64,000 nt of DNA from Trachythela sp. YZ-2020 (taxonomy: Eukaryota > Cnidaria > Anthozoa > Malacalcyonacea > Clavulariidae): contig JADLSH010000293.1 in assembly GCA_016169945.1 (NCBI GenBank), positions 868,001-932,000 on the forward strand, given 5' to 3'. Each line of letters opens with the position of its first letter. Positions within the stretch are counted from its first letter, which is position 1. Made by a program: the position numbers and the translations under genes. The notes under the pieces are model-generated. The model searched no databases. It was not told the origin of the DNA and saw only the letters and a list, made by a program, of their open reading frames with translations. Shown here piece by piece: positions 37,031-46,678 of this stretch.

Positions 37031-37133
37031 GCATGATATCAAGAATTTTCCATCCAGGCCTCGGTCAATGTTATCCGCCTCGGCCTTCGGCAGATAACAT
37101 TGACCTCGGTCTGGATAATTCTTGATATTATGC
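37031..37133. repeat. Hairpin MITE nested between the two transposon genes
   Basis: The arms gcatgatatcaagaattttc...ggtcaatgttatccgcc and ggcagataacattgacc...aattcttgatattatgc pair. Related copies lie at about 6250-6350 and, more weakly, about 54,590-54,660. Confidence 0.75.
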
Positions 37134-37301
37134 TCAGGCTCATCCAATAATTGTTAATTAACAACAAATATTGTGCTGTTCATTAAACAATTTCATGATA
37201 TGGAATATTTCAGGTTTGAATATTTCAAAGTGTCTGATAGCTATCTGACCATTATTTCAAGCCCTTTATAACTACTGTAACTTGTATTTTATTCATTGGA
37301 T

Positions 37302-39115
37302 TTAGTCAACCTTTAAACTAGCTCTAACAACAAATACATCCCAAGCACCTCTTTTAGAAATATTTAAAGTGATATAAAATCCTATTAATAAATAAGTTGT
37401 ACGAAATCTTACATCTTTTACTGATACATCCAATTTTGATGCTTTTAATGGACCATGTAAGAATGTGGTTAGTTCTTTTGGTATATAGCCAACCTTCTCA
37501 TGATCTTCATATTCATCACTCATGACATACACAGCAATGGCATTTCTATCTGTTGGGTTTTCTGGTTCAGCTACTAGTTTGGCAAAAACTGGCCTGTTGT
37601 ACGTATGCATGTAATCATAAGCCGATTCAAGAGCTTTTTGCCTTGAAGGCGAGTAACATGTGCCAACAACTTTGAACGGCAAACAATGCACATTTTCATC
37701 ATCTGAATCATGGTCTGAGCTCGTGTTGTTAATAGCAAAAGGCTTGTAGCAGCTAAGTTCCCAAAGCACTACATATTTTTCTCCTTCAATAATTATGTCA
37801 CAATATGATGTGCAAGCATACACTCCAAGTCGCAAATTTGGATGTTTTCTTGCATCAATTACACCATTCAGTATATTACCATCAATATGGAATTCCACCT
37901 TGATGAGGTCAACAGCCATGACAGGAAAATGAGGTATCACATAAGGAAAAGACCTTTTTTCTGTGCTTGTTATGTGGACATCAATTCTTCCTTGCCTTTG
38001 AGATTCTTGAGAATTAAAGGCAAAATTTTGTTATAAAACCATTTACTGCACCCATTAAATATGGAATAAAAAGGTAAAAATCATTTTCTACAAAATATAA
38101 GTCTAAAAATATTTATAAGTTTATGAGCAAAACATACATCCAAGAGACTTACTAAAATCTAGTAAAAAATTATAATTACCATTTGCTGCAGAACATGTTT
38201 CATTTGTTTTGGCATTTGTTGCAGCACATGTTGCATTTGTTGTGGTGCACGTTTCATTTGTTTCCCCATTAGTAATATTGGAAACCTATTAAATAAGAAG
38301 AAAAAAATTATTCAAGTGAGAAAATGGTTTAAAAGTAAAATAAAATTTCAACAATTGGCCATTAATTTCATGGGAAATTTCTTGAAATTCAAAATGGAGA
38401 ATGCTCATTCTACACTGATTCCAATATGTCCTATACAGGAGAAGAAATTGGGTATTTTGAAGAAAAAGTGGAATTAGTTACTTGTATACTGTACCTTATT
38501 TGTTGGTAAATTATAGCTAACTTTTGCAAGGGTTTTCGTATTAATGTTGCCAACTGCCAGTTCATTGGAGAATGTAGTATCCAGTAATCTTGGAATCAAT
38601 GTTATAGAAAGCTAACATATGTTAATAACACTATAAAGACAACTATTGCTTAAAACATAAATATTAATGATAAATACTAAGAAAAGGATACTCTCCACAT
38701 TGCATCAGCAGGTCCATTGACACATCAATTTCCCATTTATGAAGAGGTGCAGTGTTTTTTAAATTCAAATCAAACACAGTTTGATGGTTAAAGACTGCCA
38801 TGGTTTTATTATATCCATCCATATAAGATGCAGGTGCACCTCTTCCTTTAAGAGTTTGGTACAAATCTTGATTTGCACAAACAATTTTGTATGCTGTATG
38901 GATGCCAACACCTCGAATATTTTTCAAATAGTCACAACCAGCGAGAACACACATACTCTGAAACTGTTTGAATGTCACATTCAGCCCTGCTAGTATGTTG
39001 GTTAGTTCAAAGTGATCACCATCACCACTAAGATGGAGTTTCACTATCACCTGAAGTAAAGCATATATAAATATTGATTACTTTTTATGATATTACTATA
39101 AGTAGTATTAGTAGT

Positions 39116-39149
<34 letters not shown>

Positions 39150-40211
39150 CGTTGTTGTTGTTGTTGTCGTCAAAGTTGGTGTTGTTGTCGTCAAAGTTGT
39201 TGTTGTCGTCAGAGCAAGTTATTCTACATAAATATAACTTGCATAACTCACAAACTATAATATTACATATATGATATTTAATTTTAACAAAAAAGATACC
39301 TCCTTGCATCCATAAATTAGAAGATCTGAATCTTCTGTTATTGCAAAATCAGCCAGTTTATTTTCTAATAGAAAAGTGATCTGTGCATCTGATTCGTAGG
39401 GAGATACCACATATGAAATGTTTTTTGATAAACAAATCTAAAGGTTTGAATAATTATTTGGGTCAAATGGGTACTCGCAGTTGAAATATGCTTTAATGGA
39501 ATGCTCCAAACAACAACAATTTAGATACCAAACAAGAAAATAATTATCTGACTATTGAGATTATTTCCAAAGAAATAATTCTAACCTCCATTTTTTAAAT
39601 TAGTTAACCCTGATTAAACACTCACATTCACACAAGTTGTCACGTCTTCGAAAAGTATAGATGCAGCTTGGGCTCGAAACTTGTTTGCCTCATTGACACT
39701 GATTCCCTCGGATTCTGCCTTTTTTAAATATTCATTACGTTCTCTGTCGGGTGTCAAAGGAACATAGTTATTTTCTTAGTATACAAATAAGCAAATAACC
39801 GGCTCCGTTTAATATTTTGTAATTACATGTATTAAGTTTTAAAAATATAATCTGTAAATCACCCACCTTTGCCTTTTCTCAACTTCGTTTGTTTTTGCAG
39901 GCAATGGCAGTCCATCAAATACAACAAACGGAATCACACCAGCCCTTACAACAACAGATAAATGCTTTTCGAAAGTTTCCGCACACCTAAAAATATTACA
40001 GCAAAAATAATTATTATCGAGTTTGCAAGACTTGAAATAAACCAGTTTATTCAACTCACCTTGAGCGATTTCCAGTTTCTGAAAATGATAAAACTAAAGC
40101 TTTATGTATCCAACATGAAGCGTCGATAGCAGCTGTCTTGCCCGAATATTGCGTCAAGTTTACGTTCTTATGGTAATATTTCAGGAATGGAAACAAACCA
40201 TTAATACCCAT
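37302..40211 (-). CDS. XPG/EXO1-like flap nuclease fused to a HIRAN domain
   Basis: Eight exons (40060-40211, 39867-39986, 39626-39743, 39300-39437, 38692-39050, 38495-38588, 38180-38285, 37302-37960) join in phase to give 581 residues. The start MGINGLFPFLK is the classic XPG/EXO1 N-terminus. All seven metal-binding acids of the family are present: D30 (AAIDASCW), D75 (VVFDG), E145 and D147 (PYESDAQ), D166 and D168 (TEDSDLL), D216 (AGCDY). The helix-hairpin-helix region RGVGIHTAYKI follows. A repetitive Thr/Asn/Cys linker (about 328-362) leads to a C-terminal half with a HIRAN domain at about 458-545 (FKVVGTCYSPSR, EPENPTDRNAIAV, VGYIPKEL). HIRAN domains bind 3' single-stranded DNA ends, and EXO1-type enzymes resect or cut flaps; the joint use here is inferred. 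AcademX transposons also carry XPG nucleases, but with a transposase and shorter duplications. Confidence 0.88.
39116..39220. repeat. (GTT)n microsatellite in a nuclease intron
   Basis: Runs of ttg/gtt interrupted by gtcgtcaaag units. It is within the intron between exons 39300-39437 and 38692-39050 and does not affect coding. Confidence 0.85.
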
Positions 40212-40439
40212 ATTTGCAATTCAAATCTCAAACCACAAGATGTTCACTCAACCACAGTCAAAATGCAAATGACAAAATTTATAATTTTGACCATCATGCT
40301 TAGCGGTCGTTATGCGCACACCGCCTGAATTCGCTCATTCCACTCCTAACAAAGATTAGTGAGATGACCACCCATCACATCCATCATACCCACTGCGCCC
40401 GCAAAACTTGATGAACTTTGGATTTCCCATTGCTTTCCT

Positions 40440-40512
40440 GTTTTTCCGGGTGTAAATATCCGAGCGGAATTAGTACCCTCGCACGGCGCTTCGCGCCGGC
40501 TCGGGGATTAAG
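40440..40512. repeat. 75-bp repeat with GC hairpin, copy 2
   Basis: Nearly the same as 15426-15500 (ccgggtgtaaatatccgagc, ggaattagtaccctcgcacg, ggcgcttcgcgcc). It lies about 110 bp outside the right TIR of the two-gene transposon. Confidence 0.8.
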
Positions 40513-41318
40513 AGACTGTTGCTGGTCAGTGCGTGTGTTTTGTTTGATTATAAATAGTATGTTGTATAATAATAGTTTAATATTGCTTTTATAATGTCGG
40601 ATGTTCCACCGTTGGCCGTTGGGGCTTATTTGCAATTGAAATTTTCAAAATTGTCAAGCCATCCTCATCAGAATTATCTTCTGGATATAATTCTGTCAAT
40701 CTCGCAGTATTTTCCGGGTTTTTTATTGCTCTCACCTATAAAATCAGCAGTACTCAAATTGTTCAATTCCTTATAGAAACGAACCGCCATCTTGACTTTT
40801 TCAGATGAAATCTGAAATTACGAGCCCACAAGTCAAGCCGCTGGCTGACCTCGATTTCTAGTCATGTTTTTCCCCTATTTACATTTCACTTTCAGACAAA
40901 CATTTTAGCTATTGATTTGTAGTAACTGTACATATAAATAGTGCGGATTTTGCTTTATCGATCTTAAAGCCCCCTACAGACGAGCAAGTTTGCCTTGACA
41001 AGTTCCTTGATGAATTTACTTGTTCGTGTCTACGGCACAAGTTTTTTCGATCAATTTTTCCTTGACAAGTTTACAAGCCCAAAATATGGCCATGTACACG
41101 TTCAAAATAAGTGAAGCAAACATTTTATACCACATACTTCGTATATATGCTATATTTCGTATAGATTTATATCGCATGTCTAATATTATCCTGGGCATGA
41201 GCAATTTACAATCTCACCGAGCCTGCAATGCCGATTGCATCTGGAAATAATACTAGATTTAGTATCTATTATGTTAAGTCGGCCATTACTAAGGGAACAA
41301 CTGACAACATTTTTAGCG
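40513..41318. other. No gene recognised
   Basis: Contains ctacagacgagcaagtttgc at about 40976, similar to the MITE end at 49993 but without a matching right end nearby. Otherwise no signal. Confidence 0.5.
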
Positions 41319-42523
41319 TATAGAGCGTTTTCACTTATCACGTGACAAATTCTAAAATCTAAACTACGAAAGCTACAAAGCTGGCTTTCTCACTTGTTTT
41401 CTAGATCGCTATTAAGAGTGCTCACCAAAATGTTTGGGTTCATACAATTATTTTCCGTGAGTTACAGAGGTTTGAAAAATACTTTTGCTGACGTCAGCAT
41501 TATTTTCAAACACACCATTTTACACACAATTTGGTTTTAAAATGCTTGGTTAAGGTCAAGAAGTGTTGTTTATCCACCCTTAATAGATTCAAAACATTTG
41601 GACCATACCTGGCATATTTTTGGTGACCCCCCCAAACAACAGGCATTCAATAGTTATACAAAAAATCATGACCCCCCCCCCAAAAGAAACTATTCGAATA
41701 AAACTATTTGTTTTCCTTTGTTTCATGTTGTGCTCAACTTTTATTTCATTTAAAGCACTTGGAATCTCATGAGTGTATACGAAACTCGACACGTTTTTTT
41801 ACTCTAAGACACGCCTTCCTCCACGTGTCCGACTATGCGATATAATTGATTTAAGCAAACTATAATTAAATATGATTTATTTGATGTTGGATTCGTCACC
41901 TCACACAAGTCTGAATAGTTGCAATAACCAATTCCAGTGCTACAAATACAAGAACTGTTGCTGTGGTGTTTATACGTGATGGTGAGAGCGTAGTGGTTTA
42001 GTCTGAATGATTGAAAGAAGGTTGTCCTGAAAAAAGTCAAAACCTTGAAGTATAAACCTTAAACTTTAAGCGTGCAAAGCATCATGAATATGGGGCAGGC
42101 AAAAATAGGCTATTTTTTAATTCTTTGAGTTGTATGATACAAAATACCATTAGTGTGAATAAAGTAGTTTTTGTGCTACTGTTTACAACACAACCCAAGC
42201 TATATATCCATGCCCCCATGATGCTTTGCACACTAAGAGTTTGAGGTTTAGATTATTTTTAAGTTTGGATTAGGCATCGCCTCTTAACCTTAACCAAGCA
42301 TTTTAAAACCAAATAGTGTGTATAGCATAGTTTAATAGCCTTTGAAAATAATGCTGACGTCAGCAATAACATTTTTCAAAACTCCATAACTCAGGGAGAA
42401 ATAATTGTACGAACCCAAAATATTGGGTGAACATTCTTAGTAACGACATACGGAAAATATAAAGCAGCCAGCATTGTAGCTTTAATTTATGAATTTTGTG
42501 ACGTCATGTGCAAACGCTCTATA
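41319..42523. mobile_element. Long-TIR non-autonomous DNA transposon, about 1.2 kb
   Basis: Arms of roughly 230 bp, starting tatagagcgttttcac and ending gcaaacgctctata, are diverged inverted copies. Both contain gctgacgtcagc, a palindrome with a CRE-like core, and ccaaatt/ttggttttaaaatgcttgg. TA at each end suits a Tc1/mariner-type duplication. No coding content. Confidence 0.75.
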
Positions 42524-45500
42524 ATGGGAGAAACCTATTGCTTGAGATACTTCATATGTTAAAATGTGGTAATCTGGTATTTTTAGAGTTCAAAGACGTT
42601 TAAAAAGGAATAGAGACAAATTTCCTGTACATTTGGTCCCTTAGTAATAGCTGATTTCTATTGTCTAGCAATGTTTAATTGACTGCCTTCATTTTCAGCA
42701 CCAGTGAACAATAGGTTGCGCTATTCAGTCTACTTTTCAGATCAGTGGATAAGACTTTTTAACTCGTTTTCAAATATCGAGCATTACGTGTAGGACTCAC
42801 GCATAGTCGCATAGTGCTCGTGGTTTAAACCATAGAATAAGGAATGAATAGAAGGGTCACTTCAGTCGGCGCTTGTTGCCTCGCGCATGTTGCCTCGCGC
42901 ATGTTGCCTCGCGCATATCGGAAATAGCTGTGCCAAAATTCTCGCAGCCAGTAAAAGCCAGTCAGCGTATTAGGGATTTGTATTACAAAATGCACATTTG
43001 GTTCACTAAATCGACTATTTTTTCGAAAACCAACGAACTAAACATAAAACCACTGTCACTGGTTGTAAAGAGAAGGTTAATGACAACATTTCTGTGTATT
43101 ATAATCTATAAAATTATTGCTAACTACGAAATTTAGCCGTAGAACCAAGTGACAATCATGTCTACCACTCTATCAGCATTTTAGTATTGTTTATATAATC
43201 AGTAAAATTATACAATATAAGTTTATTTCTTGGACAAATTGGATGTTTTCGAAGTATTAAAGACCATAGGAATACACCTTTACAATGTTCAATGCCGAAC
43301 GACCACTTTTCGTTAAGTTATTGTAAATATTTTTTGAACATGAAAATGTTTCACATTCAGCTACAAATGGTACCACAAATCTAATACTGTTAATACATCA
43401 CTAAACAGGTTTTATTGACCTGTTGCCTTGAGTGATTAATAGCAAAAATTTGTATATAATAAAAGAAACTGGACTTCATTATCAAATGTAATTGGTCTGT
43501 ACAAAAGAACTAAACGCGATTGGCGAACTTGAAACAAAAAAAATCTGCATCTGTTGGAATAACTTTTTGTAGAAACTCAAGAGGGAAATCAGGGCAGGTA
43601 TGGAATGGTACAGCGACAGCCTTAAGTTTGCTTAAGATATGTTTGCTCTCGTGAGCTCTTGGTATAGATGGAGAAATTGGTGATAAAGATAATTATCCTC
43701 CAGTTGTTTTACATACTCGAGGTAAGGTATCGTTGGTGCATGTAGTCCTCCAAAAGTAGCATCTTCAGATTTGTATGCTTTGAAATAGCATAGTAGTTTT
43801 CAATTATCATCTAGTTCATTCGATACCAGAACTGATCAGGGCCCTGGTAAGACTCATAAAGCAGTTTTTTTAGACTGTATTGAGCATTTATCATACAGCA
43901 ACAATCCGCATAAAATAGGCTAGATTTTAAGAATATGTTAGCAGTATCACTACTAAGTACGCAACGATCCCTAGTCGTGATCTCTAGTGATGTTAGACGA
44001 TGTGGAATAGTCTGCATCTATCTTGTCGTTTGTGTGCTCTATACCGAAACCAGTATTTCATGATCGCAGAGGTATATCGGCATTCGATTACATCGGTCAC
44101 CTTGATGTGTTTACGACCGTTACGACTTGTTACCAGGCTTTAATTTCACGACTCTCGACGGATAATCTCTCCACTTTATTGTCCACTTGTGGATGTTAGG
44201 GCGATGTCCACAACTGGCAAACACTCAACAACTTTCATGAGCTCCGACTCAAAATTTCTCCCTTGATCGGTAAACTTCACTGGGCAGTATGTCGAGTAAC
44301 TTTACATGAGCATATCCATGTGAATAGTCGAACACATATTAGAAGACGGATTTATGTGTAAGCTGGGAAACTCTGATGGGAAAGTTAGACAAGTTTCCAG
44401 TCTTAGACGAGACACATGTGGCAAGTGACTTGTCTTAAACTTATACCAGATGAATAAATCAACAGTGAAGACGGGTTTCAGCTGGTAACACAAAGAGACT
44501 GGGATTAAGGGTTTCGGAATTTTCAGATTTATTTGTCCGATGGTTATTCATATCCGACGGAAATCCTTCAGACAAGTTTCCAGTATTAGATGGAAATCTG
44601 TCTTCTAATATGAATTCAGCTAATGACTACTTGTGTAACTAGACTACGTCACATGTCTGGGTAATACACAGATGTATAAAAAAAGGTAAATCCAGTTTCG
44701 TACCATTGCGATAAAAAATGGCCAAATATGATCCAATTTCGAAATTGCAATTTTGCACCATTGGAAATTGAGTGCAAAATTATTGGTTGAATATTGAAAT
44801 TATTTTCATTTCGAATTTAAATTTAAGAATAATCAAGTTTTGGTGAATTTAAAAACATTTAACAAAACAAAATTTTGTGGTTAAAACATTTTATGAAACT
44901 GGGAGTTTGCAGAGAACTTGCAATGCCTAATGTTTCCCACATAGACAACCTCCACTTGGGCAAATGTTCGCAAATTTGAAGATTATTTTTAGGCACAGAA
45001 GGGGAAAAATGTGTTTTCTACCAGCAGTTTCAAATTGTATCATATTTGCCCATATTTGTTCGCAATGATATATAAAGTAATGTATCATTTGACAGCTAAA
45101 GACTAATCATTGATACGAAAAAGGTAAATCTATAAAATGAATACCTAATGCATGTTTATATTGCAAAGCTGGATTACCTTTTATCATAGTATTATACACC
45201 CTATAATAATATATATAATAATAAATACTATATATAATATAAATAATATATATTTATTATATATTGTAATAATATAGATGAAAAAATTACTCAATTCTGA
45301 TTGGCTAAGAGCAGTGCAATTATTTTTGTAATTGCACACTGTGCAATTACAGCAGTGCAAATTAACAAAACAAGATCAGAGCCTGGAAACGAAACAAGAA
45401 AAATCAACATGGCGGCGGATATTAGCAATGTAAATTTTCACTTTTTGACGACTTTTTCTACACTTTCAATGGAAAATTGTACGTGAATACAACAATTTAA

Positions 45501-46031
45501 GTCAAAGGAGCACATAGACTGAAAAAGTTTGCTAACAAGCAACGAAAACAATGCTTAAACGGCGTAGGTGAGTGAACAAGTGTTATCAAAGCGTGTAATT
45601 TTTTCATGTATATTATTAATAAGTAATAGTATGGTTTCTCGTGAAATTTGGAAAAACATTCTGTGGAACAAACTCTAATGTACCACAGAATACCAGTGCG
45701 GAGATAAATAAGCAACGGTTTATCAAATTGTACCAGGATTTGGTGTGTCATGTTGTGTGATAATACTGTACTGATATTGCTAACTTAATTTAGTGAAAGG
45801 TAAACACTAAAATCATTACAGCATACCAGTGGTGTAACCAAAGTATAAAAAAATCAGTTTTTCAATGAATGTTGGTGTGATTCGGTGTGATTCCTGATTT
45901 CCTGTATAGTAATAATGTTGTGTTGCATAGAAAAAGTAGTGATCAACATAAATTATACTGGTTTGCAAACTTATTTGAAATAAATATTCATTTTTTGTTT
46001 TTTATATGCCAATTAAAACTAAAACTAATGT
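42524..46031. other. No gene recognised; small repeats
   Basis: A 14-bp unit tgttgcctcgcgca repeats three times at 42874-42915. AT-rich low-complexity sequence occupies 45190-45280. I see no exon-like coding signal. Confidence 0.5.
44336..44611. repeat. MITE-like element with ATTAGAAGACGGATT ends
   Basis: The left end atattagaagacggattta is inverted at the right as aaatctgtcttctaatat. The interior has repeated gacaagtttccagt motifs. The similar attagccggattcat...atgaattcgtctaat pair at about 63,725-63,925 may be the same family. Confidence 0.6.
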
Positions 46032-46667
46032 TTTGCACTTCACTTGGTTGAACTAGAATACTGGGTTTGGTGGATAATCCAAGTGAGTAGATATATACAC
46101 AATTTAAGACCTAACCAGGAACGGTTGCGAAAAATGCAACACTAGGTCCTCTGGCAGCAATTGAACCCAAGGCCCTGCGATTCCGGTGCAGCGCTCGAAC
46201 CAACTGAGCTACAGAGGCCAGTTGCTGAGCTGTAACCGTAAGTTCTGCACCGGAGTCGCAGGGCCGTGGAATCGCAGGGCCGTGGGTTCAATTCCTGCCA
46301 GAGGACCTAGTGTTGCATTTTTCGCAACCGTTCCTTGTTAGGTCTTAAATTGTGTATATATCTACTCACTTGGATTATCCACCAAATCCAGTATTCTAGT
46401 TCAACCAAGTGAAGTGCAAAAAATATTTGAAGTTTACCTTATTAACAACCCGCACACCCGATAACCTATATATACAGAACTTACGGTTACAGTTCAGCAA
46501 CTGGCCTCTGTAGCTCCGTTGGTTAGAGCGCTGCACCGGAAACGCAGGGCCGTGGGTTCAATTCCTGCCAGAGGACCTAGTGTTGCATTTTTCGCAACCG
46601 TTCCTGGTTAGGTCTTAAATTGTGTACATATCTACTCACTTGGATTATCCACCAAACCCAGTATTCT
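46032..46667. mobile_element. Composite SINE insertion with three tRNA-derived copies
   Basis: Flanked by an 11-bp direct repeat aaaactaatgt at 46021-46031 and 46668-46678. The first copy is in minus orientation (tRNA-like head at about 46146-46220), the second is a plus partial copy (about 46247-46420) with a 16-bp internal duplication (tcgcagggccgtggaa), the third a full plus copy (about 46500-46667). Each head carries box B gggttcaattcctgcc or its complement and the tail tttcgcaaccgttcctggtt. The first two copies form an inverted repeat of about 180 bp. Confidence 0.8.
46500..46576 (+). repeat. tRNA-like head of the plus SINE copy
   Basis: Starts ggcctctgtagctccgttgg, then ttagagc (D arm), ctgca...cgcag (anticodon stem), gggttcaattcc (T arm), and cagagg closing the acceptor stem. 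The base before the anticodon is C rather than T and the 3' end continues into the SINE tail, so this is a SINE promoter region. Confidence 0.7.
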
Positions 46668-46678
46668 AAAACTAATGT

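Larger units (their letters stand above)
35456..40327. mobile_element. Two-gene DNA transposon carrying an EXO1-HIRAN nuclease and a SANT-like protein
   Basis: TIRs are 32 bp and identical: left 35456-35487 starts caggcggtgtgcgcataacg; right 40296-40327 is its reverse complement. The flanking 9-bp target duplication is aattcgctc at 35447-35455 and 40328-40336. Inside are two convergent genes, 35886-36978 (plus) and 37302-40211 (minus), and a nested hairpin between them. Every exon joins in phase and neither frame has a stop. The nuclease start codon lies about 85 bp inside the right TIR. No DDE or other known transposase domain was recognised, so the mobilising enzyme is either one of these proteins or supplied from elsewhere. 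Confidence 0.88.

Noticed and set aside
35456..40327. Assignment of the two-gene element to the Academ superfamily
   Set aside because: An XPG-type nuclease fits AcademX, but no Academ transposase is seen and the duplication is 9 bp, not 3-4 bp. Kept open rather than asserted.
35456..40327. Reading the nuclease as the host EXO1 gene
   Set aside because: The protein has a HIRAN domain not found in EXO1, is only 581 residues long and lies exactly inside TIRs with target duplications.
46500..46576. tRNA gene call
   Set aside because: The same head occurs three times with a common non-tRNA tail and target duplications, and lacks the conserved T before the anticodon; it is a SINE head.
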